Below, in pieces: positions 60,995 to 64,000 of a stretch of DNA of 64,000 nt (position 1 is the stretch's first letter; each line of letters begins with the position of its first letter). The stretch spans positions 310,001-374,000 of the forward strand of contig CAYOLV010000001.1 of NCBI GenBank assembly GCA_964404895.1, read 5' to 3'. A program made the translations under genes and the position numbers. The notes under the pieces are model-generated. The model saw only the letters and a list, made by a program, of their open reading frames with translations, ran no database searches and was not told the origin of the DNA. The stretch comes from JBGSUZ01 sp964404895 (GTDB lineage Bacteria > Bacillota > Clostridia > Peptostreptococcales > Acidaminobacteraceae).

Positions 60995-62995
60995 ATGAAA
61001 AAATACGAACATATATTTAAACCCCTTACTATTAAAGGCGTAGAATTTAAAAATAGAATAGAAGTTGCCCCAATGGTACCTTGTATGGCAACGCCAGAAG
61101 GCTGGGTGACAAAGGAACTTATCGAGTTTTACAGACCCTTTGCTAAAGGTGGCGCAGGGATTGTCACAGTAGGCGACTCAGCGATTAACTGGGAACACGC
61201 CATGGACCATGAAGGTCAACTGAATTTAGGCGATGATAACGTTAAAATGGGTCTCGACGATTTAGCCGATGAAATTCAACGATACGGCGCAGTTATTTCC
61301 GTAGAACTTAACCACGGTGGCAGATTTGCCAACTCTATGAACTTGGCTTCTAAAGGTTTAAAACCAGTGAGTTCAACACCAAAACCAGCAGAAATCGATG
61401 AATTCTTCTCCAAACTCCAAGGTAAAACACCGGGAGAAGTGGAAGAAATGTCAATTCCACTCATTAATAAAACCATTCAAGACTACGCAGACGCCGCAGG
61501 CCGATGTAAAGACAGTGGTTTTAAAATGGTCATGATCCACGGGGCACACGGCATGCTTCCTTCTCAATTCCTTTCACCATATGTAAACAGACGTGTAGAC
61601 CGTTACGGCGGCAGTTTTGAAAACCGTACCCGTTTCTGTATCGAGCTTTTAGATGCGGTTAGAAAAAGAGTCGGGGAAAACTTTATCATTGAGTACCGCA
61701 TCAGTGCAGACGAGTTGGTTGAAGGGGGAATGAAGTTAGATGAAGTCCTTCAATTCGTTCACATGATCAAACATAAAATCGACATCCTTCACGTTTCAGT
61801 AGGGATGCTTCCGAACCCGTTCACGATTCAAAACATGATCCAACCGTTATACATGCCTTACATGCTCAACGTTCACTACGCAGAAGCCATCAAAAAAGAA
61901 GTGGGCGACGACCTTTACGTCACTACTGTTGGCTCTGTTATGACACTTGAAAATGCAGAAGATATTTTATCAAGAGGTCTAGTAGACTTTGTAGCTATGG
62001 CAAGACCTTTCGTAGCGGATCCAGAGTTTATGAGAAAAGCGGCTTTAGACAAGTCAGAAGACATTCGCCCATGTGTCCGTTGTAATACGTGTTGCGGTCG
62101 TTCAGCCTTCTTCAAAAAGACCCGTTGTGCTGTCAACCCAATCAACGGCAGAGAAACAGACTATCCAAACGGTAAAGTGCCTAAAGCAGACGTGAAGAAA
62201 AAAGTCATGATCGTAGGCGGTGGTCCTGCTGGCATGCAAGCGGCTATGACAGCTGTAGAGAGAGGCCATGAAGTTCATTTATATGAAAAAGAAGGCATCT
62301 TAGGGGGAACTCTGAACCACGCCACAGACTTAAGCTTCAAAAAAGACCTGAAAAATTACCTCGACTGGATTGTGGCACAAACGAAGAAATGTGGCGCAAA
62401 CATTCACTTAAATACAGAAGTAACGCCAGAACTCATCCAAGCTGAAAAGCCAGAGGCATTAATCATTGCTGTAGGTGGCACACCACTGATGCCAAACCTT
62501 CCAGGTATGGACTTACCTCATGTTCACTGGGCTGGAGACGTAGATTGTGGTCGTGTAGCAGTGGGTCAAAAAGTCATTGTCATCGGCGGCGGCTTAACGG
62601 GTGCAGAGTCAGCTGTAGCCCTTGCTATGGAAGGCAAAGACGTAACCCTTGTTGAAATGTTAGGTGCTGAAGCACTTCTTAACGGCGCATCTCTGATCAA
62701 TCGCTTCTCTTTACAATCTCTACTTATGAAACACAGAGTAAAAGTGATTACCAATACGAAGCTTGAAGCAATTACTGAAAAAGGTATTCGTACGATCAAC
62801 AGTCGTTTTGAATGGAAAGACTACGAAGCAGACACCGTAGCCATTGCCATTGGTATGCGTCCTAGAAAAGACGTGGTGGCAAAGCTTAGACACGAACTTC
62901 CAGAAACAGAAGTCTATATTATCGGCGACGGCAAGGAAATTGGAAACGTGTTCACTGCTGTACATGCAGGTTTTGACACAGCGGCAGAGATTTAG
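60995..62995 (+). CDS. Old-Yellow-Enzyme/2-enoate-reductase-like Fe-S flavoprotein 2
   Basis: A 666-residue protein: FMN TIM barrel (~1-370) with VELNHGGRFAN (canonical HxGR, unlike the module 2 homologue) and MIHGAHGMLPSQFLSPYVNRR (in part); [4Fe-4S] motif CVRCNTCCGRS...RC (~361-380); and FAD/NAD(P) module (~398-660; MIVGGGPAGMQAAMTA, VIGGGLTGAESA). It matches 2-enoate reductases, a family that includes flavone and dihydrochalcone-forming reductases of gut clostridia. Next to a PhlG/phloretin-hydrolase-like gene it is a good candidate for the reductase making the hydrolase substrate; a ring reductase role is an alternative. Codon use here favours C-ending codons, suggesting high expression. 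Confidence 0.88.
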   Translation: MKKYEHIFKPLTIKGVEFKNRIEVAPMVPCMATPEGWVTKELIEFYRPFAKGGAGIVTVGDSAINWEHAMDHEGQLNLGDDNVKMGLDDLADEIQRYGAVISVELNHGGRFANSMNLASKGLKPVSSTPKPAEIDEFFSKLQGKTPGEVEEMSIPLINKTIQDYADAAGRCKDSGFKMVMIHGAHGMLPSQFLSPYVNRRVDRYGGSFENRTRFCIELLDAVRKRVGENFIIEYRISADELVEGGMKLDEVLQFVHMIKHKIDILHVSVGMLPNPFTIQNMIQPLYMPYMLNVHYAEAIKKEVGDDLYVTTVGSVMTLENAEDILSRGLVDFVAMARPFVADPEFMRKAALDKSEDIRPCVRCNTCCGRSAFFKKTRCAVNPINGRETDYPNGKVPKADVKKKVMIVGGGPAGMQAAMTAVERGHEVHLYEKEGILGGTLNHATDLSFKKDLKNYLDWIVAQTKKCGANIHLNTEVTPELIQAEKPEALIIAVGGTPLMPNLPGMDLPHVHWAGDVDCGRVAVGQKVIVIGGGLTGAESAVALAMEGKDVTLVEMLGAEALLNGASLINRFSLQSLLMKHRVKVITNTKLEAITEKGIRTINSRFEWKDYEADTVAIAIGMRPRKDVVAKLRHELPETEVYIIGDGKEIGNVFTAVHAGFDTAAEI

Positions 62996-63031
62996 TCTGG
63001 GCGCTGAGATTTAGTACAGCAGAGATTTAGT
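62986..63031 (+). repeat. Three copies of GAGATTTAGT at a gene end
   Basis: The last codons and stop of the flavoprotein gene (CAGAGATTTAGT, 62986) are repeated as TGAGATTTAGT at 63005 and CAGAGATTTAGT at 63020, each adding an in-frame-like stop. It looks like a local duplication of the 3' end. Confidence 0.7.
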
Positions 63032-63055
63032 AATGCAAATGAAAGGAACTAATAA

Positions 63056-63709
63056 ATGAAACAACTAAAAGGCGACTTGCTTTGGCTAGGTCTGTTGGGG
63101 ATTTGGCTAATCGTCCTCATCAACCCAGCCACCAGACAGCAGTTTATGACTGTAACAGAGGCACATCCTTACATGGGAGGATTCTTCAAATTTGCTATTT
63201 TGGCAACCATGGGGGATATGCTGGGCACAAGAATATTGACAGGGGGCTGGAAAAAGCCTAAAGGTTTCATCTGGAAAGCAGTGGTTTGGGGCGTTTTGGG
63301 TATGATGATTACCCTCGTCTTCACTGTCTTTACAGGTGGGGCGGCTGCAGCACAAGCTGTGGGTAAATTGCCCTTCGAAGGGAACAAACTGGCTTTGGCA
63401 TTTTTCGGCAGTGCCATTATGAACCTAACCTTTGGACCAATGATGTACGTTTACCACCGTTTTGGAGACCTTTACGTGGAACATGTCATCGACTCGGGGC
63501 AGTTTAAGGTGAAAGCCGCTGATTTGGCGAATAAAATCGACTGGCAAACCATGGTGACATTCTCATGGCTGACCACTTGCATATGGGTTTGGATTCCTTG
63601 TCACACGGCTGTATTTTTACTGCCGCCTCAGTACCGCGTTTTGGCGTCGGCCTTCTTGTCCATTTTACTGGGCATCCTGATTGCCATGTCTAAGAAATCA
63701 AAAAAATAG
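63056..63709 (+). CDS. Membrane protein, weakly Mpv17-like
   Basis: A 217-residue protein with about four to five transmembrane helices. The region GDMLGTRILTGGW and the C-terminal WVWIPCHTAVFLLPPQYRVL with a following Ser/Gly helix recall the Mpv17/PMP22 signature (W-x-x-x-P...FxxxPxxYR), but the match is weak. AAAGGAAC precedes the ATG. It sits 60 bp after the flavoprotein gene and 16 bp before an FMN-reductase-like gene, so it belongs to the same catabolic operon; a transport or anchoring role is possible. Confidence 0.5.
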   Translation: MKQLKGDLLWLGLLGIWLIVLINPATRQQFMTVTEAHPYMGGFFKFAILATMGDMLGTRILTGGWKKPKGFIWKAVVWGVLGMMITLVFTVFTGGAAAAQAVGKLPFEGNKLALAFFGSAIMNLTFGPMMYVYHRFGDLYVEHVIDSGQFKVKAADLANKIDWQTMVTFSWLTTCIWVWIPCHTAVFLLPPQYRVLASAFLSILLGILIAMSKKSKK

Positions 63710-63725
63710 AAAAAGAGGTTAACTT

Positions 63726-64000
63726 ATGAAAATAGTTGCAATCACTGCAGGTAGAAAAAATGGCAATGGTGAAATCTTAGCCAAAGAAGCCCTTATGAGA
63801 GCGGAAAGCCTTGGGGCAGAAGTCATGATGATCAACCTTCACGACTACAACATCAAGCAATGTTCTGGCTGTGAAGCCTGTACAGTAAAATTCACTCAAA
63901 AAGGTGAAGCACCAGAGTGTGTCTACAAAAACAAAGACGATATGGACAAAATCATGGAACACTGGTTAGCTGCAGATGCAGTTCTGACTGTAGTGCCATC
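63726..64000 (+). CDS. NADPH-dependent FMN reductase/flavodoxin-like protein, N-terminal part
   Basis: The first ~91 residues are visible; the gene runs off the window. MKIVAITAGRKNGNGEILAKEA (in part) is the FMN phosphate-binding loop of the FMN reductase family, and QCSGCEACT with a later Cys (PECVYKNKDDM) is the Cys arrangement of iron-sulfur flavoproteins and multimeric flavodoxins. AAAGAGGTTAACTT precedes the ATG. It probably supplies electrons to the enoate-reductase-like enzyme encoded upstream. Confidence 0.82.
   Translation, partial: MKIVAITAGRKNGNGEILAKEALMRAESLGAEVMMINLHDYNIKQCSGCEACTVKFTQKGEAPECVYKNKDDMDKIMEHWLAADAVLTVVP

Noticed and set aside
27987..64000. Search for a chalcone isomerase gene to complete a flavonoid pathway
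   Set aside because: No open frame in the window resembles the bacterial chalcone isomerase of Eubacterium ramulus; it may lie outside or be absent.
1..64000. Mobile elements, tRNA/rRNA genes, CRISPR arrays, prophage
   Set aside because: No transposase, integrase, terminal inverted repeats with target duplications, regularly spaced repeats, cloverleaf-like sequences or rRNA segments were noticed. A tool-based search could still reveal degraded elements.

Overview
The window looks like a chromosomal segment of a low-GC, strictly anaerobic Firmicute of the Clostridia type. Grounds: AT-rich sequence with strong AGGAGG ribosome sites and frequent TTG/GTG starts, an SLH-anchored surface protein, a FeoB with its small Cys-rich companion, a YtrA-type GntR/ABC set, butyrate kinase with phosphotransbutyrylase, and many oxygen-sensitive Fe-S flavoenzymes. 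No rRNA, tRNA, insertion sequence, phage gene or CRISPR array was seen, so the genus cannot be named from this window.

Positions 1-27.7 kb are mainly signalling and envelope genes: the FeoB C-terminus; a membrane PAS-GGDEF-HD-GYP protein next to a sigma-54 activator; a sigma-54 promoter (5631) ahead of FIST, soluble MCP-like and MOSC genes; a 1655-residue SLH protein; a LemA protein; an Agr/LytTR-type two-component pair; a V4R sensor overlapping a soluble adenylate cyclase; a GntR-regulated ABC system; a 7TM-GAF-GGDEF-EAL protein; CheX; and a second sigma-54 activator (26138).

Positions 27.9-64 kb form an island of about 36 kb that looks dedicated to reductive breakdown of polyphenol or cyclic-diketone compounds to acetate and butyrate. 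Module 1 (27987-35859), behind a clear sigma-54 promoter at 27890, encodes an acetoacetate-type CoA-transferase, a cupin, an SDR, a 3-hydroxyacyl-CoA-dehydrogenase-fold enzyme, a cyclase-family hydrolase, a BKACE enzyme, a thiolase and an MFS carrier. The enzyme order matches the anaerobic phloroglucinol pathway described in Clostridium scatologenes: phloroglucinol reductase, dihydrophloroglucinol cyclohydrolase, 3-hydroxy-5-oxohexanoate dehydrogenase, triacetate acetoacetate-lyase. Two LysR genes follow. Module 2 (38360-49437) has two MFS carriers, an Fe-S/GltD-like electron-transfer protein with an Fe-S partner, a fumarate-reductase-like flavoprotein, an Old-Yellow-Enzyme/enoate-reductase-like flavoprotein, an SDR and an unknown protein. 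An unusual HtpG lies between modules 2 and 3 on the opposite strand. Module 3 (51707-55629) starts with a crotonase resembling 6-oxocamphor hydrolase (cyclic beta-diketone cleavage), followed by buk, a second BKACE and ptb. Module 4 (56796-64000) starts divergently from a LysR gene and holds a second thiolase and CoA-transferase, a PhlG/phloretin-hydrolase-family C-C hydrolase, two small membrane proteins, a second enoate-reductase-like flavoprotein and the start of an FMN-reductase-like flavoprotein.

Inferred logic: substrates enter through MFS carriers. Flavoenzymes remove double bonds. The PhlG-like hydrolase would release a phloroglucinol ring from an acyl or dihydrochalcone precursor. 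Module 1 opens and shortens the ring, and the crotonase may open another cyclic diketone. BKACE, CoA-transferase and thiolase feed acetyl-CoA and butyryl-CoA, and Ptb/Buk recover ATP. A 28-bp motif shared by the module 2 and module 3 promoters, each 38 bp from a candidate -10 box, links those modules in regulation. Enzyme families are well supported; exact substrates are inferred.
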